Source of the DNA: Stictocephala bisonia
Lineage: Eukaryota > Arthropoda > Insecta > Hemiptera > Membracidae
NCBI GenBank assembly: GCA_035578905.1
Contig: JAQJVL010001121.1
Coordinates: 186,001-250,000, forward strand
DNA length: 64,000 nt
Direction: 5' to 3'
The notes below the pieces were generated by a model. It did no database searches and was not told the origin of the DNA. It saw only the letters and a list, made by a program, of their open reading frames with translations. Positions 1 to 13,712 of this stretch are shown here, piece by piece (the stretch's first letter is position 1; each line of letters starts with the position of its first letter). A program made the position numbers and the translations under genes.

Positions 1-579
1 CTATACATACGTTAAATATAACACGCAGGTGGCTTACTGTCCAGGACAATTTATTTTTAAAGTAGATAAAAACAGTGAGACATAATATTCAGTTACCGCA
101 ATCGGATAAGAATGAGGCACTTCTAATACTTTCACACGTATTAGGAAGCATTTCTTCCCTTCCAAATACTGTAGCTGAATTAGTTTTATAATTGTCCTAC
201 GTTAATTATTAGTAATTGCTTCAGAAATAGTTTGAGCTTGGGTAATTTCACCCAATTTGAGCTGCTAAAGGAATTTGACAACAAAATATAGTGCCTTAGT
301 AAGAAACAGATTCTTCTTGTTTCTTTCTCTTTTTTCTAGCACAGTTATATAATCGAAAGAAAGTCAACTAATGAAATTAAAACCTATTACATCAATAATT
401 TTCAAGACTATATGTTTGCTCTATTATCACTGTCAACAAATACCACTACTGTATCTTCCATAATGGATAATAGAAGTTAAAAAAAATATATATATTTCTA
501 CATATATTATCTATGTGGATCTTTCAACCTAAGACGAGCTATTACAAAACTCATTTTAACTATAGTTAACTAGTTAATA
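1..579. other. AT-rich stretch, nothing recognised
   Basis: No open frame with recognisable content, no tandem repeat and no RNA gene seen. It holds only short A/T runs and a (TA)-like patch near 485-510. Confidence 0.6.
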
Positions 580-935
580 GCACTTTGCAATTTGTCAGAA
601 AATTATAATTTTTACATCATTTTAAAGAGCGTAAAATTCACTCGTGGGACTACTTATTGATTTTTTTAAATATTGACTTTTATTATAGTGAGTTTCAGTT
701 TAACAGTTTTCAATTATTATAAAAATACATATAACAGTTAACATTTTAAATACAGTATTGGATTCACTAGTAACTTTTAAGCTCTTTCAAACTATATTCA
801 AATTATAATTTTCCGATAAACTGTTTAGTCACAGTGCAATACTGTATTTAACTTTACTTTAATGGGATATAAGACCAATATGACGTTAATGCATGGTTAT
901 CTCTGCAGACTGCTAAGGACAGCTTGCTGTGCGCG
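580..935 (+). repeat. Dispersed repeat, copy A (related to 53190-53505)
   Basis: This stretch aligns, with substitutions and small gaps, to 53190-53505. Shared landmarks in the same order are a GATTCACTAGTAACTTTTA block (763 here, 53328 there), a 'taaac[c/t]gttaagt'-like block, an 'atgggat/atgggaataa' block, CCAATATGACG, and CTCTGCAGACT (902 here). The copy at 53 kb continues into a 164-bp tandem array; this one does not. No coding capacity is evident. It is probably an old interspersed element of unknown class; neither end has been defined. Confidence 0.55.
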
Positions 936-1149
936 TAGTAATAGATTCTCTGAATGTGGAGAGGGGATTTTTTTTATAAACAAAGTGCCACTTCCTACAA
1001 TGGAGTCTATTATTGATTACTTAATTAACTATCAAACTGTCCATATCACGTCATTAACTTTAAAGGTAGATAGAACTAGATCTTCACTACGTAAATAGAA
1101 CTATCGCCACTGTTCACAAAATGTTAGTAAATATTGTCAGAGTTCCTTT

Positions 1150-1500
1150 TTAATCCAACTAACCTTTTACCAGAACGGACCACGCAGTTCTAGTGTACGG
1201 AGTAGGTGTTGTGGCATCAAAGTTTTTATCTGATGGCAAACAGGAGCCAATCATCCATTATTTGGCCACAAGTCATCCGGCTAAACTTTCGCCAGTATAG
1301 ATCACACAGTTCTGGTGTACGGTGGAATTGGGGACAAAGGTCGGGCCAATCATCACATTGTTGGATTCAAGTCGGTCCAGCTAACCTTTTACTAGAACGG
1401 ATCACACAGTTCTGGTACGGAGGAATTGGTGTGGGACTAAGGTTTGTATCTGATGGCAAACAGGGGCCAATCATCCAATTGTGGCACACAAGTCAATGAC
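1150..1500 (+). repeat. Diverged tandem repeat, about 100-120 bp x 3
   Basis: Three degenerate copies share 'ctaaccttttac[ct]agaacgga', 'cacgcagttct/cacacagttctgg', 'atctgatggcaaaca' and 'ggccaatcatcca'. The copies begin near 1158, 1279 and 1379. A short open frame over it looks incidental. Confidence 0.6.
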
Positions 1501-2113
1501 AACGCCAACACAGATCTCACTGATCTTCTGTAATAGCCTCACAAAGGACTCATTGAGCCACATTGCGAGTTATATCCAGATCCTAGAGGTTTTTCTTAGT
1601 TCTTGTTTGGGGTGTATTTGGGTTGGTGTATCATAAGCAGATTCTGGAGTTTCTAGTTACGTTCTCAAAAATAATTTTAGTGATAAGAAATTCTCAGACA
1701 TGCTATATTCCCGGTAGATGATTCAATTATGAATTTATTTTGAAATGATTTTATTTATATTGCACTGAAAAATAAAATAACAGAACTCAAAACAATTAAT
1801 AATAATGAAATAAGTACACGTGTTGTAGATGAGTTAATTTATTTTCCATAAACTTGCTTAAATGAGTTGCCTTAATTTAACACTTCTTAATTGTGCACTA
1901 GTAGCTAATGGTTACTTAACTATACCAATTTAATAAAACTAATTATTTGCTTACGATTCATTTATACCTATTTCACTAAATCTGATAAGTAGTTAGTTAT
2001 TGCTTAAATATAGCCAGTTAACTAATACATCCATGGATTTTAGCTACCAACTTAGCTCCATGTCTCATGGTACAACTTCCATTAACATATCAACGCATCC
2101 ATGGTGTTATACT
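1501..2113. other. AT-rich stretch, nothing recognised
   Basis: No gene, RNA or repeat structure seen. Confidence 0.5.
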
Positions 2114-2121
2114 CTTTGGAC

Positions 2122-3053
2122 TAGAGGTGTGCCAAACAGTACCAATGCGGGAACCAGCTGCAACTGCGACGGTGTCGGCCGTGAGACAGTACCGCGAGAC
2201 AGTTCCAGTTCCAAACTGTTCCACGACTCATGAGACACACTCTGTGGTACTTTTAGCTTTGATGGTGTCAGTTCTACAGTACCACAATGGGTGTGGATTT
2301 TTAATCATTAATTCAGTTCCAGCTTGGTACTTATAAGATATACATTTAGACTGTTAAACACATGTTTGATTTTAATACAACATAAATGTAAATATTCATC
2401 TATAACGTTCATTTTTATGGATATACCGATTAAATGCTTACGATAATGCATATTAAAAAAGAGATAATCTCAGGAATAATAAGATTTTTAAAAAATAAAA
2501 AAGGATAGTATGATTTATTTTACAAAATATGCAGCTAACGTTTTAGGCTTATATATGAACAAAATATTAAATATAGCCCACTTTTTGACATAATTATAGT
2601 TCATATTTAAATATACGAGTTCCCTAACGTTTGTAGTTTTCAACTGAGTTCTTATTTCATTTATAGTCTAATTAAACCTGTTTTCGTAACGTTCACAATG
2701 GAATAGACGTGACAATGAAACATAGGTTTTGTTTAGCCAGAGTACTTAGTGTTGGGTATAATAAATTAGTACTAATATAAGATAACAATAATACTATAAA
2801 GGGCGAATACTACGATTAGCGATAGCACGCACGCAACTGTTTGGTATTGGCTATTAAATTATTTTAAGAGTCTACAGAAGTACAGGTCGAGACTTGTTTT
2901 ATTTCTAAGAACTGCATAGTCCGTGAGAATGGGTACTGTTGACGTTGCCGGTACTGTATCACTGGCTCTGTGGAGTTGGAAGTTGGAACTGTCGCGGTTA
3001 CGAGCGTGAAACAGTACCAACGAGACAGTTCCAGTTACTTTGACCCACCTCTA
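2122..3053. mobile_element. Non-autonomous hAT element (MITE-like), complete with 8-bp TSD
   Basis: The element is flanked by perfect 8-bp direct repeats CTTTGGAC (2114-2121 and 3054-3061), the duplication length expected of hAT transposons. Its ends are short imperfect inverted repeats: TAGAGGTGTGCC on the left and, read inward from the right, TAGAGGTGGGTC. Both subterminal regions carry copies of ACAGTACC and GAGACAGTTCCAGTT (about 2165-2215 and 3011-3035), which may be transposase-binding sites. The interior (2330-2920) is AT-rich with no transposase. At 932 bp it is long for a MITE but typical of an internally deleted or non-autonomous hAT. Mobilisation by a hAT transposase elsewhere is inferred. 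Confidence 0.75.
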
Positions 3054-3061
3054 CTTTGGAC

Positions 3062-4470
3062 TATCCTTCTTGAACACATAAACCTAAACTCCATTCAAGC
3101 AGTAAAACCTAGGTGTATATAATCTTATATTAGACCCTATTTTTGTACCTCAATATAAAATTAAGTGAATAGAAAACAAGTCTTTTTTCAGTGGGAAAGA
3201 ATTTATTTGGTGTAATCTAACCCATAAAATTCGAGAAGACACTCTTTGTAAATAGAAAGTCATTTTTTAGTATATTTACAACCAAACCAATTCCATCAAG
3301 AATATAGAACAGAAAATAAGACACTATTTTCCAGAACTATCTATTAGGAAATATACACTTTCACCAGCTACTCTTACTAACTGACTTAGAATGCCAAGAA
3401 GGGTTAAAGGCGATTGGAGATGTTGCACCGGTGAGAGCGATACTCAGACAGGTCCAAGAAAGGTAACTGGTGTAGACGTTGCTGTATAACCAAGACTTTT
3501 ATCTCGGAATCTCTGCCTCATAACCTTGGATAGTGGCCTTACAACAGCCTGCTCAGAATATCCGGCATATCACAATAATAACACTAGTAGCAGATGAGTA
3601 ACAGCGGGCGAGGAGAATGGTTCTATCCGCCGTAGGGGCATTACATTATTGAACAAGAAAATTAATATTACCCAGTTATTTATCCAACTGTACAGTTTGA
3701 AATCGATAAACGATTTCGCGAGGTTCTGAGGTAAAATAAGGAAAATTCCTATTATATCAAAACCTATAAATTACCTGTAAACAAATGTAACATTAATTAA
3801 TTCAAAACTGTCAGCCTACAAACTGGATCAAGGAGTAAACTTGCAACAGTGATTTCAAAATAACCTTTTTTCAATATTTCAATAAATAACATTTTTATTT
3901 GACTGGGCCTTTCGCTGTCGAGGATAATATACCAGATAACTGAATATTTAAGAACATTTAATTTCAACCAATAAAATTTCAATTAGAAAAGCTTAAAAAA
4001 CTTTCAGAGTTCTTTAATAACTTTTGGAATGAATTTTAGACAGGAAAGAATAAAATATCTGAAGTGATTTTATTACCTCTTAAAAGTTCTATCCGTTTTT
4101 TGAGAAATAGTCTTAATCACCAAATTAAGTAAGATTAGCATCCTTTAGTATATAAGCAGCTTACAATGATAAGATTGTATTCTACAGTTAATATTCTTAT
4201 ATCTACATATTTATTTTAACATATTTCCGTTCTTATACGCGTGATTTAAAAAGAACCAAACTCAGTTAAAACTCGTAGTTACTAGGTGTTGTTTGCCTCG
4301 CACTGTGTCAACAATACACCTTGACGGCATCTTACGTAAACAGCACGCACAACAAAACTTAAAACTACCGAATTCATAACTCAAAGTCCCATAACAAGTT
4401 TGTATCATTCTTATTATATTGGATCACGTTTACCGAAATATATGACTTAATTTTACTTAAATATTTGTAC
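3062..4470. other. No gene seen; GC-richer patch at 3390-3640
   Basis: The stretch is AT-rich apart from a more mixed patch around 3390-3640. That patch has no long frame and no motif I recognise; it could be an old element fragment. Confidence 0.45.
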
Positions 4471-7400
4471 TTAATTATAATGAATCTGTGTTGTGTGACT
4501 GTTAACGGTTATTAATGCCTCTAAACTCGTGTAAGGTAATTACAATGTATCTGTTGTGTGACTGTTAACGGTTATTAATGCCTCTAAACTCGTGTAAGGT
4601 AATTATAATGAATCTGTTGTGTGACTGTTAACGGTTATTAATGCCTCTAAACTCGTGTAAGGTAATTATAATGAATCTGTTGTGTGACTGTTAACGGTTA
4701 TTAATGCCTCTAAACTCGTGTAAGGTAATTACAATGTATCTGTTGTGTGACTGTTAACGGTTATTAATGCCTCTAAACTCGTGTAAGGTAATTATAATGA
4801 ATCTGTTGTGTGACTGTTAACGGTTATTAATGCCTCTAAACTCGTGTAAGGTAATTACAATGAATCTGTTGTGTGACTGTTAACGGTTATTAATGCCTCT
4901 AAACTCGTGTAAGGTAATTACAATGTATCTGTTGTGTGACTGTTAACGGTTATTAATGCCTCTAAACTCGTGTAAGGTAATTAAAATCAATCTGTTGTGT
5001 GACTGTTAACGGTTATTAATGCCTCTAAACTCGTAGTAAGCTAATTACAATGAATCTGTGTTGTGTGACTGTTAACGGTTATTAATGCCTATAAACTCGT
5101 GTAAGGTAATTACAATGAATCTGTTGTGTGACTGTTAACGGTTATTAATGCCTATAAACTCGTGTAAGGTAATTACAATGAATCTGTTGTGTGACTGTTA
5201 ACGGTTATTAATGCCTATAAACTCGTGTAAGGTAATTACAATGAATCTGTTGTGTGACTGTTAACGGTTATTAATGCCTATAAACTCGTGTAAGGTAATT
5301 ACAATGAATCTGTTGTGTGACTGTTAACGGTTATTAATGCCTATAAACTCGTGTAAGGTAATTACAATGAATCTGTTGTGTGACTGTTAACGGTTATTAA
5401 TGCCTATAAGCTCATGTAAGGTAATTACAATGAATCTGTTGTGTGACTGTTAACGGTTATTAATGCCTATAAACTCGTGTAAGGTAATTACAATGAATCT
5501 GTTGTGTGACTGTTAACGGTTATTAATGCCTATAAACTCGTGTAAGGTAATTACAATGAATCTGTTGTGTGACTGTTAACGGTTATTAATGCCTATAAAC
5601 TCGTGTAAGGTAATTACAATGAATCTGTTGTGTGACTGTTAACGGTTATTAATGCCTATAAACTCGTGTAAGGTAATTACAATGAATCTGTTGTGTGACT
5701 GTTAACGGTTATTAATGCCTATAAGCTCATGTAAGGTAATTACAATGAATCTGTTGTGTGACTGTTAACGGTTATTAATGCCTCTAAACTCGTGTAAGGT
5801 AATTACAATGAATCTGTTGTGTGACTGTTAACGGTTATTAATGCCTCTAAACTCGTGTAAGGTAATTACAATGAATCTGTTGTGTGACTGTTAACGGTTA
5901 TTAATGCCTATAAACTCGTGTAAGGTAATTACAATGAATCTGTTGTGTGACTGTTAACGGTTATTAATGCCTCTAAACTCGTGTAAGGTAATTACAATGA
6001 ATCTGTTGTGTGACTGTTAACGGTTATTAATGCCTCTAAACTCGTGTAAGGTAATTACAATGTATCTGTTGTGTGACTGTTAACGGTTATTAATGCCTCT
6101 AAACTCGTGTAAGGTAATTACAATGAATCTGTTGTGTGACTGTTAACGGTTATTAATGCCTCTAAACTCGTGTAAGGTAATTACAATGAATCTGTTGTGT
6201 GACTGTTAACGGTTATTAATGCCTCTAAACTCGTGTAAGGTAATTACAATGAATCTGTTGTGTGACTGTTAACGGTTATTAATGCCTCTAAACTCGTGTA
6301 AGGTAATTACAATGAATCTGTTGTGTGACTGTTAACGGTTATTAATGCCTCTAAACTCGTGTAAGGTAATTACAATGTATCTGTTGTGTGACTGTTAACG
6401 GTTATTAATGCCTCTAAACTCGTGTAAGGTAATTACAATGAATCTGTTGTGTGACTGTTAACGGTTATTAATGCCTCTAAACTCGTAGTAAGCTAATTAC
6501 AATGAATCTGTGTTGTGTGACTGTTAACGGTTATTAATGCCTATAAACTCGTGTAAGGTAATTACAATGAATCTGTTGTGTGACTGTTAACGGTTATTAA
6601 TGCCTATAAACTCGTGTAAGGTAATTACAATGAATCTGTTGTGTGACTGTTAACGGTTATTAATGCCTATAAACTCGTGTAAGGTAATTACAATGAATCT
6701 GTTGTGTGACTGTTAACGGTTATTAATGCCTATAAACTCGTGTAAGGTAATTACAATGAATCTGTTGTGTGACTGTTAACGGTTATTAATGCCTCTAAAC
6801 TCATGTAAGGTAATTACAATGAATCTGTTGTGTGACTGTTAACGGTTATTAATGCCTCTAAACTCGTATAAGGTAATTACAATGAATCTGTTGTGTGACT
6901 GTTAACGGTTATTAATGCCTATAAACTCGTGTAAGGTAATTACAATGAATCTGTTGTGTGACTGTTAACGGTTATTAATGCCTATAAACTCGTGTAAGGT
7001 AATTACAATGAATCTGTTGTGTGACTGTTAACGGTTATTAATGCCTATAAACTCATGTAAGGTAATTACAATGAATCTGTTGTGTGACTGTTAACGGTTA
7101 TTAATGCCTCTAAACTCGTGTAAGGTAATTACAATGAATCTGTTGTGTGACTGTTAACGGTTATTAATGCCTCTAAACTCGTGTAAGGTAATTACAATGA
7201 ATCTGTTGTGTGACTGTTAACGGTTATTAATGCCTATAAACTCGTGTAAGGTAATTACAATGAATCTGTTGTGTGACTGTTAACGGTTAATAATGCCTAT
7301 AAACTCGTGTAAGGTAATTACAATGAATCTGTTGTGTGACTGTTAACGGTTATTAATGCCTATAAACTCATGTAAGGTAATTACAATGTATCTGTTGTGT

Positions 7401-8514
7401 GACTGTTAACGGTTATTAATGCCTCTAAACTCGTGTAAGGTAATTACAATGAATCTGTTGTGTGACTGTTAACGGTTATTAATGCCTCTAAACTCGTGTA
7501 AGGTAATTATAATGAATCTGTTGTGTGACTGTTAACGGTTATTAATGCCTCTAAACTCGTGTAAGGTAATTACAATGAATCTGTTGTGTGACTGTTAACG
7601 GTTATTAATGCCTCTAAACTCGTGTAAGGTAATTACAATGTATCTGTTGTGTGACTGTTAACGGTTATTAATGCCTCTAAACTCGTGTAAGGTAATTACA
7701 ATCAATCTGTTGTGTGACTGTTGACGGTTATTAATGCCTATAAACTCATGTAAGGTAATTACAATGAATCTGTTGTGTACTGTTAACGGTTATTAATGCC
7801 TATAAACTCATGTAAGGTAATTACAATGTATCTGTTGTGTGACTGTTAACGGTTATTAATGCCTCTAAACTCGTAGTAAGCTAATTACAATGAATCTGTG
7901 TTGTGTGACTGTTAACGGTTATTAATGCCTATAAACTCGTGTAAGGTAATTACAATGAATCTGTTGTGTGACTGTTAACGGTTATTAATGCCTATAAACT
8001 CGTGTAAGGTAATTACAATGAATCTGTTGTGTGACTGTTAACGGTTATTAATGCCTATAAACTCGTGTAAGGTAATTACAATGAATCTGTTGTGTGACTG
8101 TTAACGGTTATTAATGCCTATAAACTCGTGTAAGGTAATTACAATGAATCTGTTGTGTGACTGTTGACGGTTATTAATGCCTATAAACTCATGTAAGGTA
8201 ATTACAATGAATCTGTTGTGTGACTGTTAACGGTTATTAATGCCTCTAAACTCGTGTAAGGTAATTACAATGAATCTGTTGTGTGACTGTTAACGGTTAT
8301 TAATGCCTATAAACTCGTGTAAGGTAATTACAATGAATCTGTTGTGTGACTGTTAACGGTTATTAATGCCTATAAACTCGTGTAAGGTAATTACAATGAA
8401 TCTGTTGTGTGACTGTTAACGGTTATTAATGCCTATAAACTCGTGTAAGGTAATTACAATGAATCTGTTGTGTGACTGTTAACGGTTATTAATGCCTCTA
8501 AACTCGTAATATGT
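4471..8514 (+). repeat. 63-bp tandem array, about 64 copies
   Basis: The unit contains TGTGACTGTTAACGG, TTATTAATGCCT and GTAAGGTAATTACAATG. Spacing of 'actgttaacgg' is 63 bp (4561, 4624, 4687 and onward). Variants alternate at a few positions: CTCTAAACTC versus CTATAAACTC, ATGAATC versus ATGTATC, and CGTG versus CATG. Units with GTAGTAAGCTAATTAC followed by CTGTGTTGTG (3 bp longer) recur near 5033, 6485 and 7873, about 23 and 22 units apart. This points to large-block duplication on top of unit-by-unit amplification. No coding potential is apparent. Confidence 0.97.
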
Positions 8515-9084
8515 TAATTAAGAAAAAAGTTTTTTTTTTTTAATATTCAGTCTGTATAAAACCTTATATGGACGAATGTGAATGTAATATTACTATCGTT
8601 GATTAATTTTAACAAGAAAGCAACTGCAATAAATGGTTAAAGTAGTCTCGAATTTTTTTACATATAAAAATGAATAAATATGTAATATATGTGAAAGCCG
8701 TAGTGATAATAATTTGGTAATATTCATTTATTTATCAATATAAAATAGCATTCTTCTTTCGTATTTAAAATAAATTATGTTGAAGCGTTATTTTGATAGT
8801 TTAATTCTTATCGGCTGAGTTCATTTTACTACCAATGTTCCCAATGAGAACAGACAGTTCTAATGGTGGACTGAAGTATTGGACGCTACCCACCCCCGGA
8901 GCACCTCTAGGGTGTTTCTCCAGAATCGTGAAGCAATTGGTGACTTCCGTAGTGATTCCTGGTGATGAACGCTAAAACTATCGTTTTTCGAGGACATATT
9001 GCCATTAAAACACCAACCAGCCATGTATTATTTGCGGAAGTTTATAATTAAAGATAGAGGAAGTAATTCATCTCTGGCTCAATA
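8515..9084. other. Spacer between two arrays, nothing recognised
   Basis: It starts with a T run at 8530-8540 and is then AT-rich up to the 38-bp array. No gene or RNA seen. Confidence 0.5.
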
Positions 9085-10160
9085 TACATGTCATGGGGTG
9101 TGAAATCAGGTATAGCTGAAGTACCTGTTATGGGGTGTGAATCTGGATATGAGTGGAGCTACCTGTTATGGGGTGTGAATCTGGATGTGAGTGGAGCTAC
9201 CTGTTATGGGGTGTGAATCTGGATGTGAGTGAAGCTACCTGTTATGGGGTGTGAATCTGGATGTGAGTGGAGCTACCTGTTATGGGGTGTGAATCTGGAT
9301 GTGAGTGGAGCTACCTGTTATGGAGTGTGAATTTGGATGTGAGTGAAGCTACCTATTATGGAGTGTGAATTTGAATGTGAGTGGAGCTACCTGTTATGGA
9401 GTGTGAATTTGAATGTGAGTGAAGCTACCTATTATGGAGTCTGAATTTGAATGTGAGTGAAGCTACCTATTATGGAGTGTGAATTTGAATGTGAGTCGAG
9501 CTACCTATTATGGAGTGTGAATTTGAATGTGAGTGAAGCTACCTATTATGGAGTGTGAATTTGAATGTGAGTGAAGCTACCTGTTATGGAGTGTGAATAT
9601 GGATGTGAGTGGAGCTACCTGTTATGGGGTGTGAATTTGGATGTGAGTGGAGCTACCTGTTATGGGGTGTGAATCTGGATGTGAGTGGAGCTACCTGTTA
9701 TGGGGTGTGAATCTGGATGTGAGTGGAGCTACCTGCTATGGGGTGTGAATCTGGATGTGAGTGAAGCTACCTGTTATGGGGTGTGAATTTGGATGTAAGT
9801 GGAGCTACCTATTATGGAGTGTGAATTTGAATGTGAGTGAAGCTACCTATTATGGGGTGTGAATCTGGATATGAGTGAAGCTACCTGTTATGGGGTGTGA
9901 ATTTGAATGTGAGTGAAGCTACCTATTATGGAGTGTGAATTTGAATGTGAGTGAAGCTACCTATTATGGGGTGTGAATCTGGATATGAGTGAAGCTACCT
10001 GTTATGGGGTGTGAATTTGAATGTGAGTGAAGCTACCTATTATGGAGTGTGAATTTGAATGTGAGTGAAGCTACCTATTATGGAGTGTGAATTTGAATGT
10101 GAGTGGAGCTACCTATTATGGAGTGTGAATTTGAATGTGAGTGGAGCTACCTATTATGCG
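9085..10160 (+). repeat. 38-bp tandem array, about 28 copies
   Basis: The unit carries GAGCTACCTGTTATGGGGTG and TGAAT(C/T)TGGATGTGAGTG. 'agctacc' recurs every 38 bp (9195, 9233 and onward). Two main versions are interspersed: a TTATGGGGTGTGAATCTGG type (edges and centre) and a TTATGGAGTGTGAATTTGA type. This suggests segmental rearrangement within the array. Confidence 0.95.
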
Positions 10161-11923
10161 GTGTAGTGTGGCTAGTGCATAAAACATAAATGATTTAATG
10201 TGAACTGTCTGAACTTTAGTCAAAATTAGACATATTCACTTCTCACTAAATCAATTTACAAACATAGGTAGAACATTGGTAAACAATTAAAAATTACATA
10301 TACATCTTAAAAACAATATTTTTTATTTGACACTCAAGTAGAATCGTTTACAAACTAATCCACGTGTTAAAGTTTAATATATTATCAGAAGAAATCAGCA
10401 GCTTGTAACCCCTGGCCCGCCATAAATAATTGTATTATATAGGCCAATTATATTAGTGTAGAATTGTTCTAACCATTGACGCCTATCAACGTTTATATTA
10501 ATAGTTTGTAATCAATCTGCATGAAACCGTGGTGTACTAATTAATATTGTATTTATTTTTTAATGTTTTATGGCGTAAGATTCTTTCAAATACAAAGGCG
10601 TTGACTCGTGAAACAGCTACATGAGTGTTGTGCGTTGTTTGCTACGTTAGTATTTGAAGGCGCTGTAATTTTTGTTAAAACTGGTTTAATCATCTATTTA
10701 AAATATATCATAATAATAATATAATCATATCTTTATTTCTCTTTTTTTACATAACTTACACATTACATAAATTCCCACAATACCAGACTGACCTTGAAAT
10801 CACAGTTACACCTCTGTATACAAGAGAACAAATATGTGCACATATATGTACAGAATTTAATAATGTTTCAGCATATTAATTAAAGAGAAACCTCCCATAC
10901 CACTGTATTTTGTTTAAAGTTTAATATTATAGTGCTAACTATTTGTTTACTAACTAAGTATATAGCTACTAATTAGTCACTTAATTAAATTGCTATAATA
11001 TATACATATTTTAATATGATTTGTTACCGTGGCTGGAGCAAATAAATAACTGATTTTAAAAATTTGACAGAATAATATATTTACCTAAGTGAGTTTTCTT
11101 AAGAATCTCCCTGTTTAATTTTTTTTATAAGTAACTTAAACAGAACGAAGCTATGTAGCCCAACAAGGCACCATCTTCATGAATATTATTATAATACAAA
11201 TTATAGTACCATAAATAAAATATAATCACAATATGAAACTCTAAATCTTGAGGGTTAAGTCGGAAGTATATAGTATTGATTATGAGCGGAATAATTGATC
11301 ATCAATTGATCATATATTGATCTATTACATTAGTAATTGTGACATTATTTCACAATTGTTCGCTCATACATACTCGTTAGAAATACATATTCTATCATAT
11401 CTTAGTAAAAGTGAAATCAAATAAAAGTTTCCATTAATATGGTTGTTTAGGACTATTAAGTTCTCTCTACCTCTTAACCACGGGAGTTGGTGTATTGGGA
11501 ATAAAGAATAATAATATAAGTAAATGTGCCATCACATGTATATCCACAGATACATCTTGATACATGCAACAATGTACTCACTTATCACGATATCGCCGGA
11601 ACCACTCATCAGATTTTGATGAAATTTGGAGGTAAGTTAGCTTTTGTATCAGAGAGACCCACTTAGAACGAATTTCTTGAATTTCCATTCCTAAGGGGTA
11701 AAACACCCCCTCAATATTTCCCTTTGCCACAAGAGTACCATTGGCTTTAATTAAATAATCTATTTCAAGCAGCAGCAAAAAAAGAACATGAACATGGCAC
11801 AAAAGATGGCTAATTTGGTTTTCATTTTGAAATATTTTAGGTGATTTCTAAAACTTGATGTATATATATATATATATATATACATACATATACATATATA
11901 CATAACTTTTTAAGTCTGCGGAG
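10161..11923. other. AT-rich spacer with possible LINE 3' relic
   Basis: No gene seen. At 10708-10830 the sequence (AAT-rich tract, then ATATCTTTATT, then CACAATACCAGACTGACCTTG) resembles the reverse-complemented 3' end of the LINE at 37302-37500, so it may be a short minus-strand LINE tail. A (TA)n run lies at about 11857-11881. A patch at 11580-11800 has no recognisable function. Confidence 0.35.
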
Positions 11924-12170
11924 TGTGAGTTGAAGCAAGTCTGTGAAGTTATAGTGGTAGAAAGTCTGCGGTGGTGAGAGTGGTAGAAAGTCTGCGGTGG
12001 TGAGAGTGGTATCAAGTCTGCGGTGGTGAGAGTGGTATCAAGTCTGCGGTGGTGAGAGTGGTATCAAGTATGCGGTGGTGAGAGTGGTAGAATTTCTGCG
12101 GAATGTGAGTTGTAGTAAGTCTGCGAAGTTATAGTGGTAGAAAGTCTGTGGTGGTGAGAGTGGTAGCAAG
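11924..12170 (+). repeat. 26-bp tandem array, about 9 copies
   Basis: The unit is GTCTGCGGTGGTGAGAGTGG plus TAGAAA or TATCAA. Spacing is 26 bp (for example 11961 and 11987). Edge copies read 'ctgtgaagttatagtggtag' or 'gaatgtgagttg'. Confidence 0.9.
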
Positions 12171-13712
12171 TCCTATTGAATCAATTAAACTATCCATGAC
12201 AATAATTACTTACAATATCCACGGGTATACATATTTTATGCAAAGATTGTTTTATTATATCCTCTAAGAGTCTTATATTTGAAACAGAAAAATTAATTTA
12301 ATCTGTTTGAGCATTAAAATTGCATCCTAATTGTTACAGCATATTGACGCTAGTAAATTTGAAATTTATAAAATATTTAATTTGACGATGGGAATTTGAA
12401 ATAAATTTGGTAGTAAAATCGTCCCATCAAGCCTCAAGAAAACTAAAAGAAGGCAATTCAGCGTTTAGTTTGGTTTGCAAAACAGTCTTTGTAGTGTGAA
12501 GAGGACGTTATTGCTGAAGAGGGTATTATGTCGGCATGTTGGCGGCCAATACAGAGATGTAGATTGGCCATGCTGAGTAGATCGTCACGTGACCTATCTA
12601 CTCCTGCTGAACCGTCAACACAGCTACTTCGTGAACAAGCGGTGACTAAAGTTAACGAAATGTGCATAACAACTGTCGTGCCATGTAAACTAATATAGGT
12701 CAGTTCAGTTTGATCAGGTAAGCTTTAAGACTTTCAATTATGTTGAATAATGTACGATAATTTATCAACAGTTGAGCATTGAGGCATATATTTTGATTTT
12801 TTGATGTGTCCAATCTTCAAAGGTATTTAAATTTCAAAAAATTAATTTTCTATTCAAAATTAACCGTTATAAGTTACTTTCATAGTTGGAAAACTTTATG
12901 GAAATATGTTTATGTAATTATTTGGTTATAAACAATACTCAAGATCTAGATTCAATGTTCCATAAATGCAATAAACTCAATTAAAAATCTGTAGGATTGA
13001 TTTTCTTATGAAACATCTGAAGAGTTTTCTTTTGCCTTGGAGCGGTAACCTTAGAGTGACTTGTACAGGGTAGAAAATAAGTCCTGATACAGCTTAACAT
13101 TTTCTTTACCGTTCTATATAAAACAATAAAACTCATCACACATAAAAATGATCTAGAACTGTACTTTTTGCCGTAACTGAACAGTTTATATCACTTCTTA
13201 GGGGCGATACGCTTGGAGTCCAAAAATAAATCTTTAACACAAAATGAATATCAAATTGAATGTCTTTATTTGGCAAACTTTACGTTAAAAAACAACCGGG
13301 TCAAATATGGTAGCCATTTGAAATTCAAAAACTATATGAGATTAATTTGCAGTCATATTGCAGAAATATTGGATTTGCGAAATAAAAAGGTTGAATGGTC
13401 ATTTAACTATTCCGTAAATTTAAAATGTTTAGCCAATAACAATCTAAAACACTTGGAATGGCTGACACTTCCAAGTTAGTGGTGATTTCTGGCATTGTGT
13501 TCTATTAGTAAAGACCTTTAATTTGATATGCATAACTACATATGATTGTATTAAACATTTTCTTTGTACTCCAAGTAGGCTGTCCTCAGGAAGGTGCAGA
13601 AATTATACAGTTGTGCCAAAAAGTAGAAATTTATATCAGGTTCTTGTGTGCTGAGTTTCAATACTTTATCTGGAACGGTATTAAAAGAACACAATTCCTA
13701 ATCATCTTTCAG
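12171..13712. other. No gene supported
   Basis: Short open frames occur at 12458-12667 (minus) and 13213-13479 (plus). Neither shows a recognisable domain. The second (about 88 codons, starting at a non-ATG codon) could be degraded LINE sequence, because LINE-like sequence starts shortly downstream; this is only a guess. Confidence 0.35.

Noticed and set aside
4471..8514. CRISPR-like array
   Set aside because: Units are contiguous 63-bp tandem copies with no unique spacers, in a eukaryotic context.
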